64,000 bases of DNA from Amphritea sp. 1_MG-2023 (GCF_030547545.1 NZ_JAUOQE010000011.1:1-64000), one strand, 5' to 3'. Shown: positions 53,374-61,892, counted from the stretch's first letter. The notes: generated from the sequence alone by a model not told the origin. Made by a program: numbers and translations.

Positions 53374-54282
53374 TCAGTCGAGTAAGCTATCGGGACGATT
53401 GGCTTCACGTTCGTGATGAATCGGTAAGGCACGTCCATAGAACTGTCGAGCATGCTCCGGACGGTTAACGGTATCGGGATCACGCATATAGGTTGGTAAA
53501 GCAATATAGCGGGAACGCTTGCCCTCAACGGGAGTCACTCGGTGCATTGAGAAACGTCCTTTAAAGATCTGCATATCACCTGGGCGAAGCGCCAGTGAAT
53601 GTACCAACGAAGGATCACCCTTCAGGACTTGTGTCACCGCTTCAAGGTTCTCATTGTCAGACGTGCGTAAGTCGGGGCAGTATTGAAACTCTCCGCCTTT
53701 TTCGGGTTCCTGAACCAAGATGCTCACGGTAAACTCATTACCGTCGAAGTGCCACGGAAAATAATTGCCTTCATCCATAACACTGTAAGGATTGCATCCT
53801 AGAGGATCAGCCCAACGATATAGTGGCGCAACACCCAAACAATCGGATATAAACTGCAACATAACATCATTATTATAGATCGCCCGTAGATCGGAAAACT
53901 CTTCGAGGATATCCGAGTTAACAAACCCACTGGAACGCTTCGCAAAAAAACGTGCTGGGTGTTCTTTTGGTAGGCTGAGATCTTCCTTGGTCATATAAGG
54001 GTTATGACTGTCTTCAGACCAGTAAATATTGGCACGTTGACGTTCAACCTCTTGACGCATTCTTTCAATTGATTCTGGACGAATGATATCGGAAATCCGG
54101 CAGCAGCCGACGGCATCCAGTTCTTGCCGGCATTGCTCGATCAGCGCCTGACGTACCGGTGATGCTGTATCGTGAATAGGATATCTATCCAGATCAACAA
54201 AGTCTTCGAGTGTTGGTATGACCGATGGTGCAACATCAAGAGGCTCAGCATTTTGTTTAGTAGGATTGATTGCTTCTGTCAT
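53374..54282 (-). CDS. Fe(II)/2-oxoglutarate-dependent oxygenase (PhyH-like)
   Basis: 302 residues. The iron triad is His178-x-Asp180 in FPWHFDGNEFTVSILVQEP and His247 in FSMHRVTPVEGKRSRY, with Arg258 as likely 2-oxoglutarate ligand. The Asp is kept, so a hydroxylase rather than a halogenase is expected. There is a long N-terminal lead-in with QELDAVGCCRISDII. The substrate may be a small polar molecule or amino acid; it cannot be told. It stands alone with its own terminator, next to a LysR gene, and seems inserted in the singlet-oxygen locus. Confidence 0.85.
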   Translation of the reverse strand: MTEAINPTKQNAEPLDVAPSVIPTLEDFVDLDRYPIHDTASPVRQALIEQCRQELDAVGCCRISDIIRPESIERMRQEVERQRANIYWSEDSHNPYMTKEDLSLPKEHPARFFAKRSSGFVNSDILEEFSDLRAIYNNDVMLQFISDCLGVAPLYRWADPLGCNPYSVMDEGNYFPWHFDGNEFTVSILVQEPEKGGEFQYCPDLRTSDNENLEAVTQVLKGDPSLVHSLALRPGDMQIFKGRFSMHRVTPVEGKRSRYIALPTYMRDPDTVNRPEHARQFYGRALPIHHEREANRPDSLLD

Positions 54283-54680
54283 GGTTGTATCCGGTTTTTA
54301 TCATTATTGATGTGAATAAAAGTGTTGTTGGCCAAAAGCCATGGATAACAATTTAGTGAAAAAAGCAGCAATAGAAAAACTAAATATTTAAATAGATAAA
54401 ATCGATTATTTCGATGTTGGTTGATGGTGCGTTTATGCACCGCTGAACACTGAAACGAGAGCGGTGAATCAATGAGTTATAAACTGTTTTTGAGGAATGG
54501 CATGAGGTGATACTAAGGCGCTATCTTCGTTGTTATTATTTCAATCTCAGCGATCGAAAAAATAGTCTAAGCATCACTAAAGTTAGGGAAGGTGCGTATG
54601 AATACCCCGCGCCTCTTGCGCTTAACTATAAACGAGGGATCAAGCGGTCATGTCGCGCAACCGTCATGCCGCTTGGCTTG
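54283..54680. other. Gene-free region with a decayed element end
   Basis: 398 bases between the oxygenase start and the cfa stop, A+T-rich on the oxygenase side. It holds the single mobile-element end at 54584-54596 and an imperfect inverted repeat GTTAACG...CGTTAAC at 54679-54703 that overlaps the cfa stop. Confidence 0.5.
54584..54596. repeat. Solo MITE end (copy H)
   Basis: TAGGGAAGGTGCG matches the outer 13 bases of the element end, including the TA. The sequence then departs, and no second end follows within 300 bases. A deletion relic. Confidence 0.6.
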
Positions 54681-56021
54681 TTAACGTGAGGGATTCTCGT
54701 TAACTAGGTGATACAGGCCAACATCAATCGAACCTTCTTCGAACCCCCCTTCGCAATAACAGAGATAATATAGCCATAAGCGTCTGAATTGCTCGCCATA
54801 ACCTAACTTTTCTAAGGCATCCGTTTGCTGAGTGAAATTGTGCCGCCAGAGTCTCAGTGTTTCAGCGTAATCTTTACCAAAGAGCTGTTTGTGTTGCAGG
54901 CTAAAGCCATGCTCAGCAAACTTCTGTTCTAAGCGCGGTATGCTCGGCAGCATGCCCCCCGGAAAGATGTAGCGTTGAATAAAGTCAGCCTGCTTGCGAT
55001 AGGTATCGAAGCGTTGCTCGTCAATACTAATCACTTGCAGCACGGCGGTACCGCCAGGTTTTAGGCAGTTTTTTAAGGTGGTGAAATAGGTATCCCAGTA
55101 TTGCTCACCCACGGCTTCAAACATTTCTATCGATACCACCGCATCGTACTGATGTAGGAGATCTCGATAATCGGTCAGACTGATATCGGCCCGTTCATCG
55201 AGGTGCTTGGCGGATAGCTGTTGCTGAGCCCAGTGTCGCTGTTGTTGTGATAAGGTGATGCCGTGTAGGCGCGCATTATGGTTGGTTAATAACTCAGTAG
55301 CAAAGCCACCCCAGCCGCAGCCTATTTCCAATATATGATCATCGTCGGCGGGTTGAATCCATTGCAATATTTGTTGATATTTGGCCGCCTGAGCCTGTTC
55401 GAGAGACAGCGGTTTGGCGTGTGCTTCGGTCTGTGTCTCGTTGGTAAATAAGGCGGCAGAGTAAGACATACTCTTATCGAGCCATAACTCATAGAAATCA
55501 TTGCCTAAATCATAATGCGCGGCAATATTACGGCGGCTACCGCGAGGGCTATTATGATTACGCCAGTGGTAGACGTTATCAAGCAGCTGTTTAATCACAC
55601 TGGCTTTAGATAAGTCATCCAATATGGCTTCGTTTTGTAGCGCCCAACGTATCAGTGCGGTGATATCGGGACTATCCCACTCACCCGCAATATAGCCTTC
55701 GGACCAACCGGTTATGCCACCGGTAAGGAGTCGCAGTAGGCAGCGAAGCGAGTTTAGCTTGACGCTCACATGAATCGCTTCGCTCGATGCGTTGTGCTGA
55801 TGCGCCTCTAATACTTCACCAAAGGTCTGTTGATAGCCACTGGGCATAATGAGGTGCAGTCGACCGCGAGTATGTTGCAGTGCTTTTTGTAGGCGATTGA
55901 GTACGCGTTGTTCTAACCAGCGGGGTTGATTGACGCCACTGCTAAGTGGGTAGTGCTGTTGTGTCCCTGATTTTACCTGTGAATCAGCCGTTGTGGCGGT
56001 CTTATAGTGACAGGTTTTCAT
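54681..56021 (-). CDS. cfa: Cyclopropane-fatty-acyl-phospholipid synthase
   Basis: 446 residues from ATG 56021, preceded by GGAGAAC; the ATG at 56036 has no site. SAM-binding motif ILEIGCGWGGFATELL, family marks YDLGNDFYELWLDKSMSYS, SIEMFEAVGEQYWDTYF, FIQRYIFPGGMLPS and the C-terminal YCEGGFEEGSIDVG. It adds a methylene group across lipid double bonds, protecting membranes from oxidative damage. It overlaps DUF1365 by 20 bases and is third in the FAD oxidoreductase-DUF1365-Cfa operon. Confidence 0.96.
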   Translation of the reverse strand: MKTCHYKTATTADSQVKSGTQQHYPLSSGVNQPRWLEQRVLNRLQKALQHTRGRLHLIMPSGYQQTFGEVLEAHQHNASSEAIHVSVKLNSLRCLLRLLTGGITGWSEGYIAGEWDSPDITALIRWALQNEAILDDLSKASVIKQLLDNVYHWRNHNSPRGSRRNIAAHYDLGNDFYELWLDKSMSYSAALFTNETQTEAHAKPLSLEQAQAAKYQQILQWIQPADDDHILEIGCGWGGFATELLTNHNARLHGITLSQQQRHWAQQQLSAKHLDERADISLTDYRDLLHQYDAVVSIEMFEAVGEQYWDTYFTTLKNCLKPGGTAVLQVISIDEQRFDTYRKQADFIQRYIFPGGMLPSIPRLEQKFAEHGFSLQHKQLFGKDYAETLRLWRHNFTQQTDALEKLGYGEQFRRLWLYYLCYCEGGFEEGSIDVGLYHLVNENPSR

Positions 56022-56820
56022 AATGATGTTCTCCATGGCTATCTAACCAACTGATGCTATAACTCTTTGACGTATGACGGGGTTGTAGTTGCATACCTTT
56101 GAGCCATAGTCGTAGGGCTTCCCAGTGAATTGCACCGATGACCTTGAAGGTCATTAACGGGCGACTAAAAAACAGCGTCAGTAGGTTGCGATCGGTCAAT
56201 GGTTGTCGTTGACCGGCAAACGTGGCGTTAAAGATCGGCTGTGATAATTCACTGTCTTGATCGCTTTGCTGAATACACACGGTGACGTTGTCTTGTGGTG
56301 CTCGTATATTGAAGTGATAGGCGGTTTGCATTGGCATAAAGGGACTAACATACATCTGTTTTTGACAGTGTTGGCTGATGGTTTTGTCGTTAGTGGAAGC
56401 ATTTTTCAACAGATAGCTGTGTCGCTGACCAAAGGTGTTACTTACCTCATAAAGTATGACTTCGACCTCTTGTGCCGCGTTGTAACAAAAGTAAACGCTT
56501 AAGGGATTGAAGGTATACCCGAGAATTCTGGGGTAGCAGAGGAGTTTTATATTGGCGGTGGCGGTGGCGTGACCTCGCGATGACAGCAGTGCGGTGATCT
56601 CCTGTCTGAGCTGCCCATCACCGCGACCATGATCTTTCTCATGGAAGGAAAATAAGCCAAAGCGATTAATACCTAACCACTTAAAAGCGCTGCTCAGGCG
56701 AGGTAATTCATCGAGATCAATACACAGTGAAAAAACCCGATATACAAAACGGTGTTGCTTTGGGGTAAATCGCTGATGTACCACCTTGCCACTGTATATT
56801 GCTGAAGCATATTCAGCCAT
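56002..56820 (-). CDS. DUF1365 family protein
   Basis: 272 residues from ATG 56820, chosen because AAAGGAG lies 7 bases upstream and it overlaps the previous stop by 8 bases. Family marks: YSGKVVHQRFTPKQHRFVYRVF, SLCIDLDELPRL, FSFHEKDHGRGDG, LCYPRILGYTFNPLSVYFCYN, SPFMPMQTAYHF. It has a long history of co-occurrence with FAD-dependent oxidoreductases and Cfa in RpoE-ChrR loci and probably takes part in fatty-acid or lipid modification (in relatives, furan fatty acid synthesis). Exact reaction unknown. Confidence 0.9.
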   Translation of the reverse strand: MAEYASAIYSGKVVHQRFTPKQHRFVYRVFSLCIDLDELPRLSSAFKWLGINRFGLFSFHEKDHGRGDGQLRQEITALLSSRGHATATANIKLLCYPRILGYTFNPLSVYFCYNAAQEVEVILYEVSNTFGQRHSYLLKNASTNDKTISQHCQKQMYVSPFMPMQTAYHFNIRAPQDNVTVCIQQSDQDSELSQPIFNATFAGQRQPLTDRNLLTLFFSRPLMTFKVIGAIHWEALRLWLKGMQLQPRHTSKSYSISWLDSHGEHHYENLSL

Positions 56821-58177
56821 GAGCGCGCTCCTTTGGCTCGGTGTTGGCGATGGTTGAGGTGACCGTAATACGACTGTTAGGGTTCTCGAGCTGCCAAGGT
56901 CGGGGGATGCCACCTAACTGTTCGGCCACGGCTAAACCTGACTGTATACCATCTTCATGGAAACCGTAACCAAACCAAGCACCACAGAACCAGGTGTTTT
57001 GTTGCCCTTGTAAACTCCAAAGCTTTTGCTGACTGACGAAAGAGTCTCGATCAAAAGCAGGATGATCGTAGAAAAAACTGCGGATCATTTTATCCGCCGC
57101 AGGTGCTTTAAGCGGGTTTAATGAGACAACGATCGGTTGTTCTGTGGCGAGCGGTTGTAGACGGTTCATCCAGTAACTGATTGACACTTGACGATCATCG
57201 CGACCGCTGCCCGTGGCCATATAGTTCCAGCTTGACCAAACTTTAGGATCGTTTGGCAGTAGGCTTTGATCGAGATGCAGGAAGGCTTGATTGCGTTGAT
57301 AGGAAAAGTGGCTGAGAAGCCGCTGTTCGGCTTCGGTCGGATTAGCCAGTAGGGTGAGTGCTTGATCCGCATGACAGGCCAGCACGACATCGTCATAGCG
57401 TTCTTGCGCGCCATGCAGGTCTTCAATAATGACGCCGTTAGGCTGTCGGATCACTTTATGGATACGGCTATTGAGACGTATATTCCCCGTTAAGGCGGAG
57501 GCTATTTTATTAACATAGCTGATACTGCCACCGGGAATCGTATGCCATTGAGGTCGATCCTTAAGCTGCAGTAAACCGTGATTTTTACAGAACCGAAGGA
57601 AACTTAAGGCCGGATAGTCAAGCATCTGCTTAACCGGCGTGGACCAGATCGCTGCACCCATAGGTAGTAGATGATCGTAAATAAAGCGTTCGCCGTAACC
57701 ATGACGGTTTAATAATTCACCGAGACTAATGTCTGCCAGCGATGGATCAAGCATTAGCGCATCGGCTTGACGATAGAAACGCATCAAATCTTTAATCATC
57801 GACCAAAAAGTGGGACTAATAATATTGCGAGGCTGAGCAAACAGTCCTGCTAATCCCGAGCCGTTGTATTCCAGTTGACCAGCATTGATGGAAACCGCAA
57901 ATGACATATCGGTAGGGCAAGTGGCGACATCAATGTGCTCGAAAAACTTAACCAAATTCGGGTAGTTTTGTGGGTTAAAGACTATAAAACCGGTATCGAC
58001 ATCGACGCTGGTGCCGACAAGATCAAAGCTTACCGTATTCGAATGCCCCCCTAGCCGATCATCTTTTTCATATAGAGTGACTTGATGGGCTTTATTCAAT
58101 AGCCAAGCGCAGCTTAGGCCTGAAATCCCTGAGCCGATAACGGCAATCTTTTTGGGGCGGATGGCAGTAATATTCAT
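56813..58177 (-). CDS. FAD-dependent amine-oxidase-fold oxidoreductase
   Basis: 454 residues from ATG 58177. The Rossmann motif is KIAVIGSGISGLSCAWLL, with later family marks HSNTVSFDL, DTGFIVFNPQNYPNLVKFF, YPALSFLRFCKNHGLLQ, WHTIPGGSISYVNKIAS, and the C-terminal FAD segment WFCGAWFGYGFHEDGIQSGLAVAE. A longer frame to 58255 lies upstream of the candidate promoter (58212-58239), so it cannot be the start. It opens the operon with DUF1365 and cfa; it likely oxidises a lipid-linked substrate. In related loci this trio is controlled by RpoE-ChrR. Confidence 0.9.
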   Translation of the reverse strand: MNITAIRPKKIAVIGSGISGLSCAWLLNKAHQVTLYEKDDRLGGHSNTVSFDLVGTSVDVDTGFIVFNPQNYPNLVKFFEHIDVATCPTDMSFAVSINAGQLEYNGSGLAGLFAQPRNIISPTFWSMIKDLMRFYRQADALMLDPSLADISLGELLNRHGYGERFIYDHLLPMGAAIWSTPVKQMLDYPALSFLRFCKNHGLLQLKDRPQWHTIPGGSISYVNKIASALTGNIRLNSRIHKVIRQPNGVIIEDLHGAQERYDDVVLACHADQALTLLANPTEAEQRLLSHFSYQRNQAFLHLDQSLLPNDPKVWSSWNYMATGSGRDDRQVSISYWMNRLQPLATEQPIVVSLNPLKAPAADKMIRSFFYDHPAFDRDSFVSQQKLWSLQGQQNTWFCGAWFGYGFHEDGIQSGLAVAEQLGGIPRPWQLENPNSRITVTSTIANTEPKERAHG

Positions 58178-58211
58178 CTGTGCAGTCCATACTGTAATCT
58201 GTTTGCTGAGC

Positions 58212-58239
58212 GTTACGTGTGGTAATCGAAATAAGATCA
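58212..58239 (-). promoter_or_regulatory. Candidate RpoE/ChrR-type promoter of the FAD oxidoreductase-DUF1365-cfa operon
   Basis: On the minus strand: TGATCT (58239-58234), 16-base spacer, CGTAAC (58217-58212), 35 bases before the start at 58177. Same spacing and -35 as the 49015 site. Supports 58177 rather than 58255 as the start codon. Confidence 0.72.
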
Positions 58240-58287
58240 CTGAGGGCAACATCAATTATGATGCGGCTCACTGTTTTCGCCACCATA

Positions 58288-58316
58288 TGATCCAGATCAC
58301 TAGATGAGTACGTATA
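58288..58316 (+). promoter_or_regulatory. Candidate autoregulated promoter of the sigma factor gene
   Basis: TGATCC (58288-58293), 17-base spacer, CGTATA (58311-58316). It covers the ATG at 58304, so that codon cannot be the start. Transcription from about 58323 would leave the ATG at 58325 almost leaderless; the GTG at 58352 with GGGAG 5 bases upstream is then a serious alternative. Confidence 0.75.
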
Positions 58317-58324
58317 GGGGGGTT

Positions 58325-58930
58325 ATGAAAAGCAAGCCACCGGGAGACGATGTGGACAACATCATACAACTGAAGCACGCTGAGATGGCCAGCGCTGATT
58401 GGAGCGCACTGCTTGGACGTTTGGCCAGCAAGCCTGATAAGAGTGTCTATGCCCGACTGTTCAATCACTTCGCCCCCAAGGTGAAGGCTTATATTGTTCG
58501 TCTGGGCGTTGCCCTAGCAACGGCGGAAGAGCTGACTCAAGAGGTGATGTTATCGGTATGGCGTAAAGCCCATCTGTATCATCCAGAAAAAGCCGCCGCC
58601 AGCACATGGATTTTTACCCTTGCCCGAAACCAGAGTATTGATTGGATGCGTAAGCAGAAGTATCCCCAATACAGTCTCGATGAATGGAGCGAAACCGCCT
58701 CCGAACCTGGCCAAGGGGAGCAAAGCGTGTTATCGGATCGGGTGGCCAACGCGATTAAATTACTGCCAGAAAATCAGGCACAGGTTATCTATATGTCTTA
58801 TTTCGAAGGGCGATCTCATGCTGATATCGCTAGCCGTCTCGATATCCCTTTGGGGAGTGTCAAATCCAGAATTAGATTAGCATCAGAAAAGCTAAAGCAG
58901 AGTTGGGGAGGTGATGCCTATGAACATTAA
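58325..58930 (+). CDS. ECF sigma factor, RpoE-type of the RpoE-ChrR (ECF11) group
   Basis: 201 residues from ATG 58325 (or 192 from GTG 58352). Region 2 is YARLFNHFAPKVKAYIVRLG with EELTQEVMLSVWRKA and FTLARNQSIDWMRKQ; region 4 is LPENQAQVIYMSYFEGRSHADIASRLDIPLGSVKSRIRLA. FNHFAPKVKAY is typical of the group that answers singlet oxygen. The gene for its zinc anti-sigma factor ChrR overlaps its end by 11 bases. It should drive itself, the FAD-DUF1365-cfa operon and the DUF2878 operon. Confidence 0.93.
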   Translation: MKSKPPGDDVDNIIQLKHAEMASADWSALLGRLASKPDKSVYARLFNHFAPKVKAYIVRLGVALATAEELTQEVMLSVWRKAHLYHPEKAAASTWIFTLARNQSIDWMRKQKYPQYSLDEWSETASEPGQGEQSVLSDRVANAIKLLPENQAQVIYMSYFEGRSHADIASRLDIPLGSVKSRIRLASEKLKQSWGGDAYEH

Positions 58931-59582
58931 TCATCACCTCGACGAGGCAACGCTGATGAGCTATTCCGCAGGCAGTTTGTCTCAGGGAATGGCGCTGGTG
59001 GTGGCGGCGCATCTGTCTTATTGCTCAGAGTGTCGTGAACGGGCACGCCTGAGTGACGCCGTCGGTGGTGTGCTGCTCGAATCGCTAGAGGAGCAGAGCG
59101 TGGCTGATGATATGCTCGCGTCAATCTTGTCTCAGCTGGATCAATCGCCGCCGGATCTCGCCGACCAACAGCCGGTCAGAACCCCGCCGAGCTTTATCGA
59201 TCCAGAGATTCCAGCGCCTTTACGCGAGTATGTGGATGGCTCTTTAGATCAATTGCCATGGAAGCGCATTGTACCAGGCGTAGCGTACTACGATATGCCT
59301 TGGGAGGGGCGCGGCGTGTCTCGGTTATTGCGCATTGCACCAGGCAAATCGATGTTGACGCATACCCATCATGGCAATGAACTTACCTTAGTGCTGCGTG
59401 GCTCTTTCTCCGATGAAGTCGGGCGCTTTCAGGTCGGTGATATTGCCGATCTCGATGATCAAATCGAGCATCAGCCGTTAGTCGACAGTCAAGAAGACTG
59501 TATCTGTCTCATTGCCACCGATGCGCCGTTAAGATTTACCACGCTGTTTGGTAAATTAGTGCAGCCCATGACTGGCTTTTGA
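58920..59582 (+). CDS. chrR: Anti-sigma factor ChrR (zinc finger + cupin)
   Basis: 220 residues from ATG 58920, 8 bases after GGGAGG. With this start, the zinc ligands fall at His6, His31, Cys35, Cys38, the same numbers known for Rhodobacter ChrR, which supports it. The C-terminal cupin has His148-x-His150-x3-Glu154 and His184, the second metal site. It holds the sigma factor inactive until singlet oxygen causes its release and turnover. Overlaps the sigma gene by 11 bases. Confidence 0.95.
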   Translation: MNINHHLDEATLMSYSAGSLSQGMALVVAAHLSYCSECRERARLSDAVGGVLLESLEEQSVADDMLASILSQLDQSPPDLADQQPVRTPPSFIDPEIPAPLREYVDGSLDQLPWKRIVPGVAYYDMPWEGRGVSRLLRIAPGKSMLTHTHHGNELTLVLRGSFSDEVGRFQVGDIADLDDQIEHQPLVDSQEDCICLIATDAPLRFTTLFGKLVQPMTGF

Positions 59583-59618
59583 TTCACTCTTGATCCGTTT
59601 TTTGTATAGGTATGTCGC

Positions 59619-59834
59619 ATGCATCAATTGAATCCTAATAAGCTGAATCTCAGTAAATGGACCGCCATAGAGCCGCAAAATAGAGAAAAGCACTTCCTCG
59701 TCACGACCTTAATTAGAGATGAGGCTGGGGTGGTGCAACAATGTATTTTAGAGGCGGTGTTGACTCATCGAGAACAAACAATCGATTGGCAACAACTTCA
59801 AGATAGTCAGCGTTGGCTGCAAGGCTGGCGCTGA
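59619..59834 (+). CDS. Small Trp-rich protein (TIGR02450 family)
   Basis: 71 residues: LNPNKLNLSKWTAIEPQNREKHFLVT, then LEAVLTHREQTIDWQQLQDSQRWLQGW, five Trp residues in a short basic/neutral protein. It is a known companion of photolyase and ChrR genes with no assigned function. It starts 36 bases after chrR and is likely the third gene of that operon. The mobile element at 59863 separates it from its terminator. Confidence 0.85.
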   Translation: MHQLNPNKLNLSKWTAIEPQNREKHFLVTTLIRDEAGVVQQCILEAVLTHREQTIDWQQLQDSQRWLQGWR

Positions 59835-59862
59835 AAGGCATTGATATAACCACTAAATAATT

Positions 59863-59962
59863 TACGGAAGGTGCGAATAAGTCCGTTATGTTCCCTGCGG
59901 CCATCAGAATGGCCAGATACGCGAAAGCCAGAGGCGTAATTGACTTATTCGTACCTTCCTTA
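59863..59962. mobile_element. MITE-like element, copy I (100 bp)
   Basis: TA-flanked; terminal repeats CGGAAGGTGCGAATAAGTC and a slightly diverged partner (TTCGTACCTTCCT). Inside: CGTTATGTTCCCTGCGGCC, ATCAGAATGGCCAGATACGC, GAAAGCCAGAGGCGTAATTG. Same modular layout as copy J. Confidence 0.9.
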
Positions 59963-59966
59963 CCTA

Positions 59967-59994
59967 AAAGCCGACCTCTGTGTCGGCTTTTTGC
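59967..59994 (+). terminator. Rho-independent terminator of the sigma factor-chrR operon
   Basis: AAAGCCGAC (59967-59975) pairs with GTCGGCTTT (59982-59990), 9-bp stem, 6-base loop, continuing into TTGC. It lies 132 bases after the Trp-rich gene; the mobile element appears to have inserted between gene and terminator. Confidence 0.85.
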
Positions 59995-60262
59995 TGTTTG
60001 GATATCACAACGGAAGATTAATTTTCGCTTTTGTTCGTCTTTTTCTCGGTGGGTTAGTGATTGAGTGTCGGTTAAACCCTATTTTATCAAGCGTGAGGTA
60101 TAAAGATGGGTAAGAACTTAACGCCGAACGGCTAATGATATATATAGTTTCGATATTAATAATATCATTTTTTGAGATAACGTCTGTCGTGGATAGCCTA
60201 TGTCTCGAAACTTTTTAGGGCGGCTGAGGTGGGTAAACAATCGCAATTACTATATTGCACGC

Positions 60263-60362
60263 TAAGGAAGGTGCGAATAAGTCCGTTATGTTCTCTGCGG
60301 ACATTAGAATGGCCAGATACGCGAAAGCCAGAGGCGTAATTGACTTATTCGCACCTTCCCTA
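60263..60362. mobile_element. MITE-like element, copy J (100 bp)
   Basis: TA-flanked, terminal repeats AGGAAGGTGCGAATAAGTC and inverse, internal CGTTATGTTCTCTGCGGACA, TTAGAATGGCCAGATACGCG, AAAGCCAGAGGCGTAATTGA. Nearly identical to copy I and in the same orientation, 300 bases away. Confidence 0.92.
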
Positions 60363-60486
60363 AATTCAGGATAGAATCGGCGCTTTCGAGAGTGATCACC
60401 TGTCATGCTCGGAATATACGTCAAAAGCGTAAATAAATGGCCTTTATCGAGGCGATATAAAAATATCTATAATAATAGGAATACTT

Positions 60487-61866
60487 ATGAATACGAATGC
60501 TGTGCAATTAACTCTGTTGCAACGATTAAGTAAGTTTTTCGTTGTCCTGTTGCAACGTTATCTACCCGACCCGTTTATCTTTGCTATCGTGTTAACCTTA
60601 TTAGTCTTTGTGTTGGTTATGCCAGCGACAAGTCAAGGACCGATGCAGGTTGTTGATGCTTGGGCCGGTGGTTTTTGGAAGTTATTAACCTTTGCTATGC
60701 AGATGGCGATGGTGGTGGTAACGGGCCATGCAATGGCCAGCGCTCCGGCGTTTAAAAGCAAGTTGGCGCTATTAGCAGGTATCGCTAAAACACCTGGCCA
60801 AGCGATTGTTTTGGTGACCATGATCAGTGCCGCCGCTTGTTGGGTAAACTGGGGCTTTGGTTTAGTCGTCGGTGCTATTTTTGCACGTGAAATTGCCGCT
60901 AGAGTTAAAGGTGTCGATTATCGTTTGTTAATCGCCTCGGCTTACAGTGGTTTTCTATTTTGGCATGCGGGTTTATCCGGTTCGATTCCTTTGGCGATTG
61001 CCAGTGGTACTAAAATTGAAACCGTGACAAACGGTGCGGTATTAGCGGCCATACCCACTTCAGAAACACTTTTTTCGACCATGAACTTAGTGATTTTGGC
61101 GGTCATGTTTGTGACGATTCCGTTATTGAATCGACTGATGCATCCGGCACCACAGGATACGATGGTTATTGATGCCACTTTACTGGCAGAAACCGCCGCT
61201 ACAGAAGAGTTACCCAATAAAGCCGATATGTCTCCAGCGGAACGACTCGAGAATAGTCGCGTATTATCGTTGTTATTAGGGGTGATGGGCTTTGCTTATA
61301 TTATCTATTATTTTATTAATAATGGTTTCGCACTTAACTTGAATATCGTCAACTTCACATTCCTGTTTTCGGCTATTTTATTACACGGTACACCCAAGAG
61401 CCTGCTTAATTCAGTGTCTCAGGGGGCTAAAAACTGTGCAGGCATACTGCTACAGTTTCCGTTTTATGCCGGTATTATGGGGATGATGACAGCTACCGGC
61501 GATTCGGGAGTATCATTGGCGGGGATTATTTCCGAAGCTTTTGTGTCTATTTCTAATGAAACAACTTTCCCATTATTTACCTTCCTCAGCGCCGGTATTG
61601 TTAACTTCTTCGTGCCTTCTGGCGGTGGTCAATGGGCTGTTCAAGCGCCGATTATGATGCCTGCGGGGGCCGCCTTAGGTGTTGATGCGGCTAAAACGGC
61701 GATGGCGATCGCTTGGGGTGATGCTTGGACCAATATGATTCAGCCTTTCTGGGCACTACCTGCGTTGGCGATTGCTGGTTTGGGTGCTAAAGACGTGATG
61801 GGTTATTGCATCATGGCGTTGCTAGGTTCTGGTGTGATTATTTCGCTTGGGTTATTGATTTTCTAA
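60487..61866 (+). CDS. atoE: Short-chain fatty acid transporter AtoE
   Basis: 459 residues, about twelve membrane helices. Family marks: LQRYLPDPFIFAIVLTLLVF, WAGGFWKLLTFAMQMAMVVVTG, AACWVNWGFGLVVGAIFARE, FWHAGLSGSIPLAIAS, FFVPSGGGQWAVQAPIMMPA and GDAWTNMIQPFWALPALAIAG. It takes up acetoacetate or butyrate-type acids. No ato catabolic genes are adjacent. TAGGAA precedes the ATG; own terminator follows. An intruder between the chrR and photolyase genes. Confidence 0.94.
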   Translation: MNTNAVQLTLLQRLSKFFVVLLQRYLPDPFIFAIVLTLLVFVLVMPATSQGPMQVVDAWAGGFWKLLTFAMQMAMVVVTGHAMASAPAFKSKLALLAGIAKTPGQAIVLVTMISAAACWVNWGFGLVVGAIFAREIAARVKGVDYRLLIASAYSGFLFWHAGLSGSIPLAIASGTKIETVTNGAVLAAIPTSETLFSTMNLVILAVMFVTIPLLNRLMHPAPQDTMVIDATLLAETAATEELPNKADMSPAERLENSRVLSLLLGVMGFAYIIYYFINNGFALNLNIVNFTFLFSAILLHGTPKSLLNSVSQGAKNCAGILLQFPFYAGIMGMMTATGDSGVSLAGIISEAFVSISNETTFPLFTFLSAGIVNFFVPSGGGQWAVQAPIMMPAGAALGVDAAKTAMAIAWGDAWTNMIQPFWALPALAIAGLGAKDVMGYCIMALLGSGVIISLGLLIF

Positions 61867-61892
61867 GCAACCACAGGTTATTGATCAACGTA

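Larger units (their letters stand above)
59835..60486. other. Intergenic region with two mobile elements
   Basis: 652 bases: element copy I, a terminator (59967-59994), about 270 bases of A+T-rich DNA without features, element copy J, then 124 bases of leader for atoE. No gene. Confidence 0.6.

Noticed and set aside
59583-59618. Fourth TGATC-type promoter before the Trp-rich gene (TGATCC near 59591)
   Set aside because: No CGTA box at the 16-17 base spacing; the gene is better explained as part of the chrR transcript.
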